Of a DNA stretch of 62,000 nt, positions 28,756 through 41,425 are shown piece by piece. Source of the DNA: Mesostigma viride (lineage: Eukaryota; Streptophyta; Mesostigmatophyceae; Mesostigmatales; Mesostigmataceae). The translations under genes were made by a program, and so were the position numbers. Below the pieces are notes generated by a model, which was given only the letters and a program-made list of their open reading frames with translations, was not told where the DNA came from and ran no database searches. The first letter of the stretch is position 1. Each line of letters starts with the position of its first letter. The stretch covers positions 1,894,564-1,956,563 of the forward strand of contig RPFO01000296.1 in NCBI GenBank assembly GCA_009746045.1, given 5' to 3'.

Positions 28756-29908
28756 ACCAGCCGGATATCAAGAATGGGATATGGCTGCTGAATTTGGAAC
28801 ACCACGCGAAGCTGTGGAATGATGAGGAATTGTTGAAGGGTCGAACGGGTGGGTGGGTGGAGAAAAGGGACTGGAAGGCGGCGAAGGATTGTGGAGATTT
28901 CAATGGTGTGAAGGACGACTGGTCGTCGTACCTAGGCGATTTCACGGGATTCTTCAACCCACCCGTGATCTTCATTGGGTCAAAGGAGCAGGTGGATGGG
29001 TTTAAGGTCCTTCTGAAGGTACTTGGGAAGCGGCCTGAGGGGGAGGATATTTCCAATCCCAACGGCCGTTCGGGCAAGGAAATTGCGGGTGCAGCCCAGA
29101 AGCGTCCGCTGGAGACGGCAGGCGCTGGCACCAAAAAGAAACGCCGGAAGCGCGCCGCCTCGGAGACCCCCGCGGCCGAAGACGTCTCAATGGGGGATGA
29201 TGAGGATGTCGGGTCACATGGGGGTGATGATGGGGAGGAGGTTGGTGATGATGGTGCCGGCGATGATGAGGGGGACGGGAATGAGGGTGGTGATAAGGGG
29301 GGCGGGTCGAAGGACGGAGAGGGGGGGGTTCGAAGGGCGGAGAGGGGGGCGGGTCGAAGGGCGGAGAGGGGGGGGGTCGAAGGACGGAGAGGGGGGCGGG
29401 TCGAAGGGCGGAGAGGGGGGGGGTCGAAGGGCGGAGAGGGGGGGGGTCGAAGGACGGAGAGGGGGCGGGTCGAAGGGCGGAGAGGGGAGGGGGTCGAAGG
29501 ATGGAGAGGGGGGCGGAGAGAAGGGCGGAGAGGGGAGGGGGTCGAAGGGCGGAGAGGGGGGCGGGTCGAAGGGCGGAGAGGGGGGCGGGTCAAAGGGTGG
29601 AGAGGGGGGCGGGTCAAAGGGCGGAGAGGGGGGCGGGTCCAAGGGCGGAGAGGGGGGGGAGAGAAGGGTGGAGAGGGGGGCGGGTCAAAGGGCGGAGAGG
29701 GGGGCGGGTCGAAGGGCGGAGAGGGGGGCGGGTCGACCGGCGCATCGGGGGAAGGGGGGAAGGAGGGGGGGGAGGGGAGGGAGGCTCGAGGGGGAATTCG
29801 GGGGCGTCGGGGGGGGGATGTTGGGGCGTGCCGTCGACTACTGCAAAAAGCTCCTTTCGCCTGGCGGGCACGTTCGATCAAGAGCAACGGCTAGTCATCT
29901 GTCAAAGG
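28753..29908 (+). CDS. Continuation of the 28030 gene with G-rich repeat segment
   Basis: After the G-run the frame reads NQPDIKNGIWLLNLEHHAKLW and FTGFFNPPVIFIGSKEQVDGFKVLL, a folded-looking region, then a nuclear-type basic cluster (KKKRRKRA) and Asp/Gly-rich sequence. From 29295 the minisatellite begins and all three frames become Gly/Arg/Glu repeats; the frame that reaches the splice donor at 29908 differs from the one that enters the repeat, so indels in the array have shifted it. A full palindrome core (CCAACGGCCGTT) lies in the coding sequence near 29059. No family is recognised. Confidence 0.4.
29295..29745. repeat. 24-bp G-rich minisatellite
   Basis: About 18 copies of a unit close to GGCGGAGAGGGGGGCGGGTC plus GAAG, with variants in G-run length, GGATGG for GGCGG, and CAAAG for GAAG. 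Strong G-richness on the plus strand suggests quadruplex-forming potential. Because unit length varies around 24 bp, the reading frame through it is not conserved. Confidence 0.9.
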
Positions 29909-30027
29909 GTAAGTTAATCTGAGTGAATATGGTCGGTTAAATTATGATGTTTGCATATTCCCAAGTTTGATTTGCGATTGTAATGATAACTAATTGCGCC
30001 GCTCGTCATTGCTTGTCCCACACACAG
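29909..30027 (+). other. Intron, 119 bp
   Basis: Donor GTAAGT at 29909-29914 after AAAGG, acceptor CACACACAG ending 30027. Splicing joins phase 1 to phase 2 so that an open frame (SKG then DESEEEPP) is maintained across the junction. A short AT-rich interior with a possible branch-point region (TGATAACTAATT) near 29985 supports it. This is the clearest intron in the window and argues that this block is nuclear host DNA. Confidence 0.7.
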
Positions 30028-30847
30028 GTGACGAGTCTGAAGAGGAGCCGCCAAAGGATGACGCGCATGGCGGCCCACCCAAAGGGTTTGAGGAAGATTC
30101 GGAAGAATCGGAAGAATCGGAACCTGAGGAGGAAGCGCCACAAAGACGTGTCACAGTTACCGCAACCCAGCCCAAGCCACTAGACAAGAAAGTGCCACCA
30201 CCAAGTTGGCAGACGTGGATGGAGAATCTGGAAGGTGGGGGGGGGGGAAACGGGTCGTGCCCCGCTCGCCTGTTGGATGTCCGGTTTCGGTATTGTGCAA
30301 GCACGGCGGTGAATTTTGCCAGTATCGGAAGAACCAATCCCAGCGCCTTGATACGTTGTGGAAGCCCACGTGGGCTGCTGATTCGGTGGCTAAACTCAAT
30401 GCAGACCCAATGAAGCTGGCACACATGCCTGATTTCCACGTCGACACGTTCCTGGTGCATGGAGTCGTTCGAAAGGTGGATAAAACGGGCGTGTGGTACG
30501 TTAAATTTTGGGCAGAAGGGTGTGACGAAAAGGGAATCTGGATTAATGGGGAGCAGGGGACGATGCCCAACATAATTTTCAAGGTACAACAAGACGAGAT
30601 GCGGAACTGTTTCAAGCCACCTGAGGGAACGTATTTGGAGTGGTGGATGGACAAGGGGTACCTGGCGACCAGATCTTCCCCAGCGACCAGATCTTCCCCA
30701 CGACTCCAAGAGAAGGGGGGAGACCAAGCCGCAGGGCAGGGCAAACGAAAACCTCAAGGGAAGGCTGGCGCAGATGTGCGGGAGGGGGGTGTAAAGAAGC
30801 CCAGCGGACGGGCACCTGTAAAGAAACGCCTGTTAGTAGGTAGTTAG
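30028..30847 (+). CDS. Downstream exon of an acidic/basic protein
   Basis: Enters in the frame DESEEEPPKDD, continues with strongly acidic EDSEESEESEPEEEA and then PSWQTWMENLEGG. At the eleven-G run 30237-30247 the frame changes; the other frame runs to TAG 30847 and has CPVSVLCKHGGEFC, a folded-looking middle (TFLVHGVVRKVDKTGVWYVKFW) and a Lys-rich end with a 15-bp tandem repeat (CAGCGACCAGATCTTCC near 30660-30700). So either one more homopolymer indel is present, or the gene is dead. No family is recognised. Confidence 0.45.
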
Positions 30848-32322
30848 ATAGCTTGATCTGAACTCGTGTACATTTGTAAAGATCGATCTGTACATCTGTC
30901 TCCAGAGCATTCACTTGAATATTCAAAGTTCAAGTGGGAATTACTGGTTGGGTTGTGCACAGGCTTGTGCACAATTTTGGCAATAATTATAATTCGTTCT
31001 ATAAATAGAACTAGCGGGGTCGTGGAGAGGGTTGTGCAATTGTAAATTTAATCTACAACTTGTCTCACTTGCTTACCCTCCGAGTGCATGACACTTTGAC
31101 AAAAACAGCCAATTTTACCCCGACTTGAATAAATTTTAATAAATGTTAATAAATTTTAATAAATTTTAATAAATTTAAGCAATCTAGTAATGAAAAGTGC
31201 ACGCGGAAAGCGCACCAGTGACCAAATTGCATGAAATGGTAATGATTTCATGTGGAAACGCATTCACAATGAGCATCAATTGTCATGTATTTGTTGAAAT
31301 GGCGTCTCCTCAAGTAATAAAATTTGGCATGGGTATTGTAGATTGATTGTGGGCCCCCCCTGGGTTTTATGGGATTAGTATCTGGGATTAATGTAACTCA
31401 CCGCCAGAAGGTCATTGTACTGGAGGCTCTACCGAGGTGATGGGATTAATTCCTGGAGAAGACCTCATAAAATTAACCTGTATGTATGTGTGTCCCTAAT
31501 ATCTGGTGGTACTCTGTAATGCCACTTCCATAGGTTTTTATCCATTTCTCATGGAATGGTTTTCCCTGTGGCAGATCTGTTTCTTTTCCAGTTCCTTAAA
31601 AGAAAAGGCTGGGGGAATGGCAATGGCCATTAAAGACATCTGTTCAAGCTTCAAGCTGGAGTGAAGGACATTTCAAGCTACTTCAAGGGTCCCTGGCAGG
31701 GGATGTGATCCCTAAAGAAAAGAAGGGATTGGAGTTAGCGTAAAGGATTTACGTTAGATGGATAGAGATTGTTACGCTCTTTCCAACGGCACCTTGAACG
31801 CCTCATTTGGTACGTTAAGGAACGTAAAAGTTATGACGTTTCCTAGGCTGTGCCGACAGTACCCGGCGCGCCACTGTGGGCGCGTACGGACACAGGATGT
31901 ACAAGTGTCACTTTGATAGTCCGCAGGACGTTGACAGGACTTGTACAGGACTTGATGGTCAATTGATAGGTAGGCGCGCGGTAGCGCGCCAGGACCTATG
32001 AGACAATTGATGCGGAGCAGTGTACGGATAGGTCCACAGGACTAGCCGTATGGACAATTGATAGATCTGCGCGCCAAAGGCGTGCCAGAGTCTGTGTAAG
32101 TAATCAATTGATTGACAGTTCAGCTGTGACAGTGCAGCTGAATACTTGGACGCGTCCCTAGCAAGCTATATGTGTGACTTGGTAGCTCTAGGACGCCAGT
32201 TCTTGCGTGCACGTTCTCTTGGCACTGCGACCCTGTCGTCTGTGCTACGTGCAGTCTTGGAAGTGACGTGACTTACGTCTGTGTTCCTTATTCTTAATAA
32301 AGGCAACATTCCTGCAAGAACC
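30848..32322. other. Gene-free region with short AT repeats
   Basis: No supported gene. 31128-31179 is a fivefold 10-bp repeat near AATAAATTTT. The stretch from about 31700 to 32280 contains repeated short palindromic GC blocks (GGCGCGCC-type near 31867, 31975 and 32070) and several CAATTGAT motifs. It could be the long terminal repeat and leader of the retroelement whose Gag lies at 33153, but no matching second copy is in the window. Confidence 0.45.
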
Positions 32323-32658
32323 ATGGCGGAATTCAGGGCATTCACTCTCTCACAACTCATTGGTCCTCACTCACTTGCTGGACACAGCCCTATCAACTAC
32401 CAAGGCCTGGTGAAGCTCATGTCCTCTCCCATTATGTGTCCCCAGGTCACACTGGGTCTGATTAAATCTGGGGAGGACTGGATCTCCAAGAAATGCGTGG
32501 AACCTGTCAATGACCTGCCTCCTGCACGACGTCTACTCAAACTCAAGTTTGTCATCAAGATGAAGGAGGTGGACGGGGTCAAGGTACCACATGTCAGGCC
32601 CGTGCTGAATGGAAAAGGGACATTCACACTGAGTTCCTTAAAATCCTCAAGGGCCTGA
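32323..32658 (+). CDS. Short ORF upstream of Gag
   Basis: 111 residues from ATG 32323 to TGA 32658, with a Kozak-like ACCATGG start. Composition is protein-like (FTLSQLIGPHSLAGHSPINYQGLVKL; LLKLKFVIKMKEVDGVKV) with no domain recognised. It sits 500 bases before the Gag ATG on the same strand, so it may belong to the retroelement leader or be an unrelated host exon. Confidence 0.3.
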   Translation: MAEFRAFTLSQLIGPHSLAGHSPINYQGLVKLMSSPIMCPQVTLGLIKSGEDWISKKCVEPVNDLPPARRLLKLKFVIKMKEVDGVKVPHVRPVLNGKGTFTLSSLKSSRA

Positions 32659-33152
32659 GTTAGTCTCCATGCTTTGCTGGAGACTAAGTCTCAAAGGCAT
32701 TGTGAATACAACGTATGAATAAGCCTTGTAAACCTACGTTGGTATGTGAATATAAATACCACGTGGGCTATGCAGATAGGAATGCTAGTCGAGTCGCATA
32801 CGTTTCCCTAGATAGGTACTTTGGGTACTGAGGTACGTGACAGATGTCAGTACCCAGTATACGTAGTGTCCTGTCATTGGACGGTACTAGAGTATCCTAG
32901 ATAGGGACCGTACGGCAGCGTGCATTGATCTGTGATCGCACGATGCAGTGACTAGACGGCGACCTGTCATCGTGTGGCCTCGGGCCAACGGTCGATCTGC
33001 ACCCAACGGTCACTGGCGGCGCAGCCGGTGAGAGGAACGTTGATAAAGGGTAAACCTATTTTCTAATGAACCAAGCAATTCATTGCTCACAGCCTTCAGT
33101 GTTCTCAAGCAATATATCCCACCGCACTCTAACTTGAATTTTATTTGCTACC

Positions 33153-35395
33153 ATGGCTATCACGAACAAGAATGTCGCTAAGAAGCTTACCTACAACGAG
33201 GATGATGATGGGCAGGATCGGCGGATGCCCAAAGACAACAACCAGAAGCCGGCTGGCGATGCGGCCATTTCCAAGAAAAAGAAAAAGAACAAAAAGACTC
33301 ACAATGTTTGCCAGGACGAGGGGACGGCGGCTGCAAAGCCGACCGACCTACCCCCCTCCCCTGAGAAGCCGGAGGCCGAGACGGCTCCCCCCCGGGGGAC
33401 CGGCTTACCCTCGACTCCGGCGGCTGCCCCAGCCGCAACCACGGCTGGCGCGGCCATGGCTGCGGAGCCCTCGGTGGTAAACCCCACTGAGGCTCCCCAG
33501 TTCGGCCCCCCGTTGCCAACTATTCGGGAGCTTATGCCCCGACAGACGGCTTCGGTGGCGCCGGACGGGACGATTACCTTTCGTCCCGCCACATCAAACC
33601 TCAATGTCCCTTTCGCCCAGGGACACAACCACATTGAGCTTCAGCTTGGGCGACCATCGTCCCTTCTTCGCAAGAAGAAGGACATGGAGAGCATTAAGCT
33701 CGCACGGGTGGTGCGTAGACCCGTGGAGCCCATCGGAGGACAACCAATGTCCGACGATGAGGTCTCCGACACTGCCAGTCTTCCCGATGGGGAGACTGAG
33801 ATCACTCTTACCCCAGCGCTCCTGGCGGTCGAGCAGGCCGCGCTGGTGGCTAGTAATGAAGAACGCCGAGCGAGGCAGCGAGACCGGGAGGTCCGTCGAG
33901 AGGCGGCTTTTCGGCTCGCCGCTAAGCGGCAGGAATATGAGGAGGAGGCCGCCCGTCGCCTGGCCACCCACCAGGCGATGGCGGAGGCGTACCGCGAGGC
34001 CACTCAGCGGCTACGCGACCTCCTCAAAAATGCTGACTATCCGATGCAATACTCGGATGGTCAAGACCTGGCCGAGCTTGCTCGGTCAGCACATTTTAAA
34101 GCCATGTCCTCCCTAACCCAAGCCAGGGTCACGGAGGCCATCTTGGCCAAACATGGGGTGGTAGCTGAAGAAGCCCCCCCGCTGGAAACCACCAGCAAGA
34201 AACCCTCTCCTCCCCAACCCTTGCAGTACAAGGAGGGACTGCTGGCCCTGGGCTCGAGGAAGGGCAAAGAGGCGGACTGTCCTGTCCGGCCTGCTATGAT
34301 CATGGGAGACCCACTCCCTGACATTCCCGAGGATGAGGCTGCCTTTCAGGCGGCCCTCCGGGAGCATGAGGTACGCAAGGAGATGAAGCGTCTCATGCGG
34401 GAGGAGGCAGCGAGGAGAGAGGCGGCCTGAGACACCCCTGCCCGCCCCTCCACCGCTGGGGCTGGACCCAGTGGGGTTCCCCGGACCCCCCCGGCCTCCC
34501 CCCGGGCCACCACGGCCCCCCCTCCCCCTCCCCCTCCCCCACCACCCCAGGTTCGCCCTGTGGGTTGGGGCCCCCTCCCCAACCAGGGGGGGTGGCCAGG
34601 ACCCCAGGAGGCCCTGGGGGGAGGTGCAGAGGTGCCCAGGGCACCCAACCAGCCTGCTGAGGCCCCCCCAAGGACGGGGGATGTCCTGGAACAGCTCGCC
34701 ATTCTCCAGGCTCAGCTGGCCTCATTGCAAGACCAGCAGTTAACAGCTAACCAGCTGCAAACTGTCGAGGGCCTGCGCGCCTTGATGTCGCGGTATGAGC
34801 GGGGGACCATCAACCTGGATCCCACCCGCCTCCAACAGGCAACCGACGGCTTCTTGAGGGCCAACCCCCCTCTCACAGGTGTGTTTAACCCTCATAAAAA
34901 GGAATCCAAAATCAATATTGCTGGCTTGCCTGAGGGTCACACTGTTGAACAAGCTAAACAATTTGTCTTTGCTCTGGAGTATGGGATGGAAGGCCTTAAC
35001 CTTAGACATCAGTTTAAGGCTCTCAGGGCCTCCTCCACATTCCATCAATCATCTCCTGCAATTAGAGCATTGATTCAAACCTATCAGGAACGCACCCTGA
35101 CACCTGAAGCAGCCATTGAACAGTGGCCTACCTTTATCACTGATCTGAAACAGCTAGTGCTTACCAATAACCACATGGAAGCAGTAGAACGTTTCAACTG
35201 GCTTGCTGCATATAAGGTGAACAAGAATAACCTCTCTGGGGATGCAAAAACATACAGGGTTGTCTCTTTGATACAGGGTAATGATTGAGAAAGACCTTGA
35301 GCTTCTCAAGCTCCAACCAAGGTATCTCATCCACACCTGGCTAACAAAAGCTAATTTGCAACCTTCTGTCCTGGCTACCCTGCTTACAGGCCTCA
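33153..35395 (+). pseudogene. Retrotransposon Gag, 5' part (in-frame TGA, frameshift)
   Basis: From ATG 33153 (context TACCATGG) the frame codes a Lys-rich start (SKKKKKNKKTHN), a Pro/Ala linker, a long charged helix (EERRARQRDREVRREAAFRLAAKRQEYEEEAARR) and then meets TGA 34428-34430. The same frame stays open beyond it through a Pro-rich linker and a capsid-like helical region (DVLEQLAILQAQLASLQDQQ; NWLAAYKVNKNNLSGDAKTY) to 35288. A frame change near 35279 leads to IEKDLELLKLQPRYLIHTWL, which runs into the CACTA-like insertion at 35396. The zinc-knuckle end continues at 41449. One decayed LTR-type element is the simplest reading. Confidence 0.65.
35393..35395. repeat. Target-site duplication TCA, left
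   Basis: TCA here and at 41446-41448 flank the inverted ends of the insertion. Removing the insertion and one TCA restores the Gag frame (codons ACA GGC CTC AAG TCC), which supports the boundaries. Confidence 0.8.
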
Positions 35396-35408
35396 CACTC
35401 TGGGCTCC

Positions 35409-35690
35409 AACTTGGGTGAAAAAGGGGTGAAAAGGGGGTGAAATATTAGCCCCTTTTCACCCCCGCTAAAAAGGGGGTAAAGTTGTATTCACCCCTTTTT
35501 CACCCCTTTTTAGCGGCTAATTTTGAGGCTAATCACCGGCTAATTTTTTGGGGTGAATTTTTCACCCCTTTTTCACCCCCTATTCTCCCCTATAAAAAGG
35601 GGCTAATTTGGGGGTGAATATTTTTCACCCCTTTTTCATCCCTTTTTCACCCCTATAAAAAGGGGGTGAATCTATATTCACCCCCTCACC
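35409..35690. repeat. Left subterminal repeats of the CACTA-like element
   Basis: Ten or more copies of a 9-12 bp motif around TTTTTCACCCC and its complement GGGGTGAAAAA, alternating with GGGGCTAA / TTAGCCCC. The direct and inverted mixture would bind transposase in related elements. The interior gene-free DNA follows at 35700. Confidence 0.8.
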
Positions 35691-36179
35691 ACAGATTTTA
35701 TATATGAATTGATTAATTGTATATATCAATTAATTACAATCATGTTGATGATCATCATGATCATCATGAACTTGTTCATGCAATGCCAATTTCATTACAA
35801 GTGACCATAAAGATCAACGAATACGATGCAAGAATCACACACACTTGCTAGCTAGACTTAAAAATGCATTGCAGATAGTGAAGGAAATCAAGCTCATCAT
35901 GGTATTACCGATGCGCGGTGGGCGTCATCATGATGTAGAATAAGTAACTAACTCTATCTAGGTAGAATGGTCTCCAAGCTTTTTCTATGTGTCCTGCCCG
36001 ATGCTTGATGGCTCATAAGCTTCTTGCAAAAGATCACTTGTTCAGTGCATCTGCAACCGCCATTCAACGGATGACACATCCACATCGCAACAAGCAAGCT
36101 TCAAATTAGTACACCATTTAAGTGACACAACAGGTAAGGGAACCCATGGATTAATTAAGCGAGCAAGTCAATCACGGCT

Positions 36180-38660
36180 GATTAAATTCACGAAGCAAGC
36201 ATGCAAGGAAGCAAGGCCGGACTAACCGAGGAAGCAAGGGACAAATGGAATGCAGCAAGCAACCACGCGAGGCAGCAAGGACTAATCAACAAGTTAGTTG
36301 TCTCACTTAACAGGGGTCTGTTTCAATTCATGAAGTTCTCTAGCATGCAGGGAAGCAACGGCCTAACCAAGTAGGCAAGGTCGTATCAAAGGAAGCAAGG
36401 GACTAATTAATAAAATTCAGCAAGCAAGCGTACATGCGCGGAAAGGAAGAGAGTGGCTAACAAAGGAAGCAAGGGCCTAACAAAGGTCAAGCAAGGGCCT
36501 AACAAAGGACGTGAGGGACTAATTAAATTCAGCAGGGGTACATGCGCGCGCAAGGAAGTGAGTGGCCAACAAAGGAAGCAAGGGCCTAAAAAAGGAAGCA
36601 AGGGACTAATTAGATTCAGCAAGCAAGCAATTGCAAGCATGCAAGGAAGAGTGGCTAACAAAGGAAGCAAGGGCCTAACAAAGGAAGCAAGGGCCTTACA
36701 AAGGAAGCAAGGGCCTTACAAAGGAAGCAAGGGAATAGATTAAATTCAGCAAGCAAGTTATGGCAAGCATTCAAGGAAGAGAGTGGCTAACAAAGGAAGC
36801 AAGGGCCTTAGTAACCAAGGAAGTAAGGGACTAACTAGATTCAGCAAGCAAGCAATTGCAAGCATGCAAGGGGGAGTGGCTAACAAAGGAAGGAAGTGCC
36901 TAACAAAGGAAGCAAGTGCCTAACAAAGGAAGCAAGGGACTGAATTAAATTCAACAAGCAAGTATAATTGCAAGCATTCAAGGAAGAGAGAGGCTAACAA
37001 AGGAAGCAAGGGCCTAGCAAAGGAAGCAAGGACCTAGCAAAGGAAGCAAGGGCCTAACAAGGGAAGCAAGCGCCTAAGAAAGGAAGCAAGGGACTGAATT
37101 AAATTCAGCAAGCAAGTAATGGCAAGCATTCAAGGAAGAGAGTGGCTAACAAAGGAAGCAAGGGCCTAGCAAAGGAAGCAAGGGACTAACAAAGGAAGCA
37201 AGGGCCTACTAGTTAAATTCAGCAACCAAGCATGCATGGGAGAGAGGGTCTGAATAGCTTACCCTTTTGGAACTAAGCAACTACGTTTTCCTCAAGAGCT
37301 TTGTCGCCCACGTCAAGCATGCAAGGAAGAGTGGCTAACAAAGGAAGCAAGGGACTGAATTAAATTCAGCAAGCAAGTAATTGCAAGCATTCAAGAGAGT
37401 GGCTACCAAAGGAAGCAAGGGACTAACAAAGGAAGCAAGGCACGAATTAAATTCAGCAAGCACGCGTACATGCGCGCAAGGAAGAGAGTGGCTAACAAAG
37501 GAAGCAAGGGCCTAGCAAAGGAAGCAAGGGCCTAGCAAAGGAAGCAAGGGCCTAACCAAGGAAGCAAGAGGCAGCAAGGACTAATCAACAAGTTAGTTGT
37601 CTCACTTAACAGGGGCCTGTTTCAATTCATGAAGTTCTCTAGCATGCAGGGAAGCAACGGCCTAACCAAGTAGGCAAGGTCGTATCAAAGGAAGCAAGGG
37701 ACTAATTATATTCAGCAAGCAAGCAACTGGAAGCATGCAAGGAAGAGTGGCTAACAAAGGAAGCAAGGGACTAACAAAGGTCAAGCAAGGGTCTAACAAA
37801 GGAAGCAAGGCACTAGTGAAATTCAGCCACCAAGCAATTGCAAGCATTGAAGGAAGAGTGGGTAACAAAGGAAGCAAGGGACTGACAAAGGAAGCAAGGG
37901 ACTAACAAAGGTCAAGCAAGGGTCTAACAAAGGAAGCAAGGCACTAATTAAATTCAGCAAGCAAGCAATTGCAAGCATGCAAGGAAGAGTGGCTAACAAA
38001 GGAAGCAAGGGACTAACAAAGGTCAAGCAAGGGTCTAACAAAGGAAGCAAGGCACTAATTAAATTCAGCAAGCAAGCAATTGCAAGCATGCAAGGAAGAG
38101 TGGCTAATAAAGGAAGCAAGGGACTAACAAAGGTCAAGCAAGGGTCTAACAAAGGAAGCAAGGCACTAATTAAATTCAGCAAGCAAGCAATGCAAGCATG
38201 CCAGGAAGAGTGGCTAACAAAGGTAGCAACGGCCTAACAAAGGAAGCGGGACGAATTAAATTCAGCAAGCAAGCGTATATGCGCGCAAGGAAGAGAGTGG
38301 CTAACAAAGGAAGCAAGGGCCCAACAAAGGAAGCAAGGCACTAATTACATTCAGCAAGCATGCAAGGAAGAGTGGCTTACAAAGGAAGCATTGGACTAAC
38401 CAAGGAAGCAAGGGACAAATTACACTCAGGAAGCACGCATGCAATGAAGCAAGGGAATAAAGCAAGGAACTAATCAAATTCAGCAAGCGACTATACAACG
38501 AAGCAAGGGCCTATTCAAGGAAGAAAGCAACCACGCAAAGAAGCAAGCAAGCAGGCAAAGACGGAAACAAGCATGCAAGGAAGCAAGGGGTTCATCAAAC
38601 TCAGCAAGCAAGCAAGCATGCAAGGAAGCAAGGAGCAAGTGAGGGACCAAGGGACTAATC
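36180..38660. repeat. Degenerate GGAAGCAAGG array inside the transposon
   Basis: 2.5 kb of imperfect 20-bp units around AACAAAGGAAGCAAGGGCCT, grouped into higher-order blocks that also contain TTAAATTCAGCAAGCAAGCA, GCAAGCATGCAAGGAAGAG and AGTGGCT. Blocks of about 110 bp near 37930-38190 are nearly identical to each other. The frames on both strands are repeat readings. There is no coding evidence. Confidence 0.9.
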
Positions 38661-41214
38661 AACTTTATGACACTTACCACGCAGAAGGGACAACCTCATG
38701 GCCGCGGAGAAGATAACACTCCGTCCCTCCTGTTGCGATTGAAAAGGGGAGAAAGAATAGTGGTGATGTGAGGAATGAAGTCCAGTGCAAAATTAAGGAA
38801 ATAACTTCAATAACAAAGCTAGTAAGTAGGTAAGGTAATTAAAAAGTAGGTAGCAAACTGATGACAACACGCACATACTCACGCATGGACCAACCAAGTT
38901 AGTATCTAATCAACTATGTGGCTTATGAGCAAGCACCATGAAACATTTGACCTTACTGGCTTCATCAGAAAACGTCTAGATGCTTTTCCTTTGCAAAGAT
39001 AGCCGCAATTGACGCTTGGGGCCTGCATGGGATTCAGGTCTGCATGGGCGTGCTTTGACAACAAACGGGCACGTACGCACGAAAATGCCCAAGGACGGTA
39101 CTTCATGATGGTCATCTTCATGACATTGACCACGCATGTAAGAGGAAAAGAAATCAAGAATTCAGAGTTCATGCTATACTAAGAAACCAGCTTTTGCTCA
39201 GAATGCCGCTTTTGCGGTCTATGGGCCTTCCAATGCAACCTGCCAAGCCATTCTCATAAGTATCCTTGCTCAGCTACGCCGTTGCTCATTTTCCCAGCTC
39301 CATTCCTCTTCGATCACAGCCTGTCCATGACGGCCTTGTAGGTTTTGGATAGCTCCAGAATCTCGCTCTGCTTATTCTCCGTTACCAATGTCACTCACAT
39401 GTCGTCGCTACTAGAACCGCTTCTAGTGCGGTTCTCGCTGCCACCCCTGCTGCCATGCGGTCTGCACTGCAGCTCATCGCTCCATTTACCGCTCGCGTTC
39501 TCTTGAATTGCTACCCCTGCATACTGCCGGATTCAGGAGAAGCCTCCAGGATTGGCTCCTCGTCGGTGCTGTCGTGGAAACACAACCGCGGCTGGCGTCC
39601 TAGCTACCTAACAAGAGGCACTGTGTACGTTGTGGGAATCACCATCATTAGCTCATTTGAGCAATTCTTGACAAACTGCCAGGCCGCATTGAAAAAACAA
39701 CCCGAATAACATCGAATTTCTCCAGGCACACTCGGTTACGGACCTACATCTAAACTCTATGTGGAAACTCTCTGAACTTCGCTGAGAGTTTTCCGCTGGC
39801 ACCGGCAATCCTTCTTTTCCCGACCTTAACAGTCCACCATTCCTGCCAGACGAATTCTGCCATGTCAACCCTATCTTGTCCCGAGCCAGCACTGTCACAA
39901 GCGCTGGCGTACTGGCCAGCGGCGATAATGTTTCCGCCCGTCGCCATTCATGGCTTTCGTCAGTTCCGTGTCCGCCGACCGCCATCCCTGCCCCTGGTCT
40001 TCTAACGTCTTTCTTTCAGTGTTTTTTTTAAGGTTTTCGTTACTAGTGGCGCTAGGCCACTTGTGGCGTTTCGAACTATGAAAACTTCAGTTTACTCGGC
40101 CAATGTGTGGCTTTAAGCCAATTAAAATTGGGCTTGGCACGGCCACGTGTGGCGGGCTGGCTTTTTGGTGCAGCAAATGACCCTACCGGCAGCGGGGTCA
40201 GCGCGGCGCGGCGCCGTACTGGCATTCCAAGTTCAAAGTAGTTCAGAACAGTATGTTTAATTATCTTAAGTTCAAACTAGTAGAATTTATTAGAATCATT
40301 CACGCCTTAAGTTGGGTTCACGCCTGAAGTTGGGTTGACCAAAAACCTCGAACCCAACTTAAGGCGTGAATGCCTGTACACAAGGCGGGCGAGCGTCTCC
40401 GTCTCAGGCATCGGCGCCGGGCGTACTTGGTAAATTAACAACAACGATTACCACTACAGCCACTGCTTAACAAAACGATTACTGAAGTGCCGAAAGTCGA
40501 AACACATAGTCAATGCAATGCAGTACAGTACTGTATGGCTGGCGAGTGACTGGAACTGAGGCGCCAGCCGCCAGGCCGCCAGCCAGCTGAAGCCAGAAAA
40601 TGCACACAAGCTGCAGTCTGCACAGTGCACTCTGGTCTCTGGCAGCGGGCCACTTGCCACTTGGCACTTGGCCGGGCTCTACGTACATGCACTATGCAGT
40701 CAGTAAGTCAGTCAGTCATAGTAATACTCATAGTAGTTCTAGTACTAGGGAGGCTTGTGGCGGAACGCCGGCCGGAAGACCGGCTGACACCGCCAATTGT
40801 GGCGTAGCCTGTACTAGAGTGAACTTCAGGCACGGCCACCCTGTGGCGAAACGAAACTACAAAGTAGAACAGCACGGCCAAATTGTGGCTTCTTGGGTGC
40901 CCTGTCCAAGTGGGTGGCACCGCCACATTTTGCCAAAAAAAGTGCCACACCGCCACATTTGGCGGTGTATCGCCACTAAAAAAAACACTGTTTCTTTGGA
41001 GGTAACAACCCCTTCCCAAATTTTGAAATCGGCGCGGTACACATCTGTGCTTCGAACCGTACTTTTTGTGCCTCGTAGTAAACGGTGCAACGTACGGAAA
41101 GAAAAACGGACTCGAACGACACTGTCTAGTATGAGTAGTATCCCGAAGGCAACGAACGCAAGATGTTAATGCTTCCAGCTGGATGACCTGGGAGTAAATT
41201 GTGGGAAAAAAAAT
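38661..41214. other. Transposon interior without recognised gene
   Basis: About 2.5 kb. No supported gene. Two internal structures stand out: the long hairpin at 40298-40371 and, near 40060-41000, several GGCCAC...GTGGC and CCGCCACATTTGGCGG-type inverted repeats that could be remnants of a nested foldback element. Confidence 0.5.
40298..40371. repeat. Long perfect hairpin
   Basis: 40298-40319 and 40350-40371 are perfect 22-bp inverted repeats (ATTCACGCCTTAAGTTGG and its complement) with a 30-bp loop that contains a third, direct partial copy (CACGCCTGAAGTTGGGTT). It could be the end or core of a nested MITE. Confidence 0.8.
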
Positions 41215-41425
41215 TATCCCCACGGTGGAATAAGGGGTGAAAATTTCACCCCCCCAAGGAGAAACTTTCACCTCTTTTTATCCGGGGGGCTAACAATTTT
41301 ACCCCATGGTGGAAAAAGGGGTGAAAAATTCACCCCCCAAGGAGAAATTTTCACCCCTTTTTATCCAAGGGGCTAAAAATTCACCCCTTTTTCACGTTTT
41401 CCCCCCCCTTTTCCCCCCTTTTTAG
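41215..41425. repeat. Right subterminal repeats of the CACTA-like element
   Basis: Repeated GGTGGAATAAGGGGTGAAAATT / TTTTCACCCC units with the complementary GGGGCTAA motif, mirroring the left end in inverted orientation. Confidence 0.8.

Noticed and set aside
28706-29887. 393-residue Pro/Arg/Ser protein on the minus strand
   Set aside because: Antisense reading of the 24-bp minisatellite; the plus strand carries the splice donor and folded-looking flanks.
19820-34430. Alternative genetic code reading TGA as sense
   Set aside because: Other genes here (for example 6044, 10500, 16891) end at TGA at natural positions; only two frames would benefit.
36407-38680. Leu-rich membrane proteins on the minus strand
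   Set aside because: Antisense readings of the GGAAGCAAGG array in the CACTA-like element; they repeat with the array.
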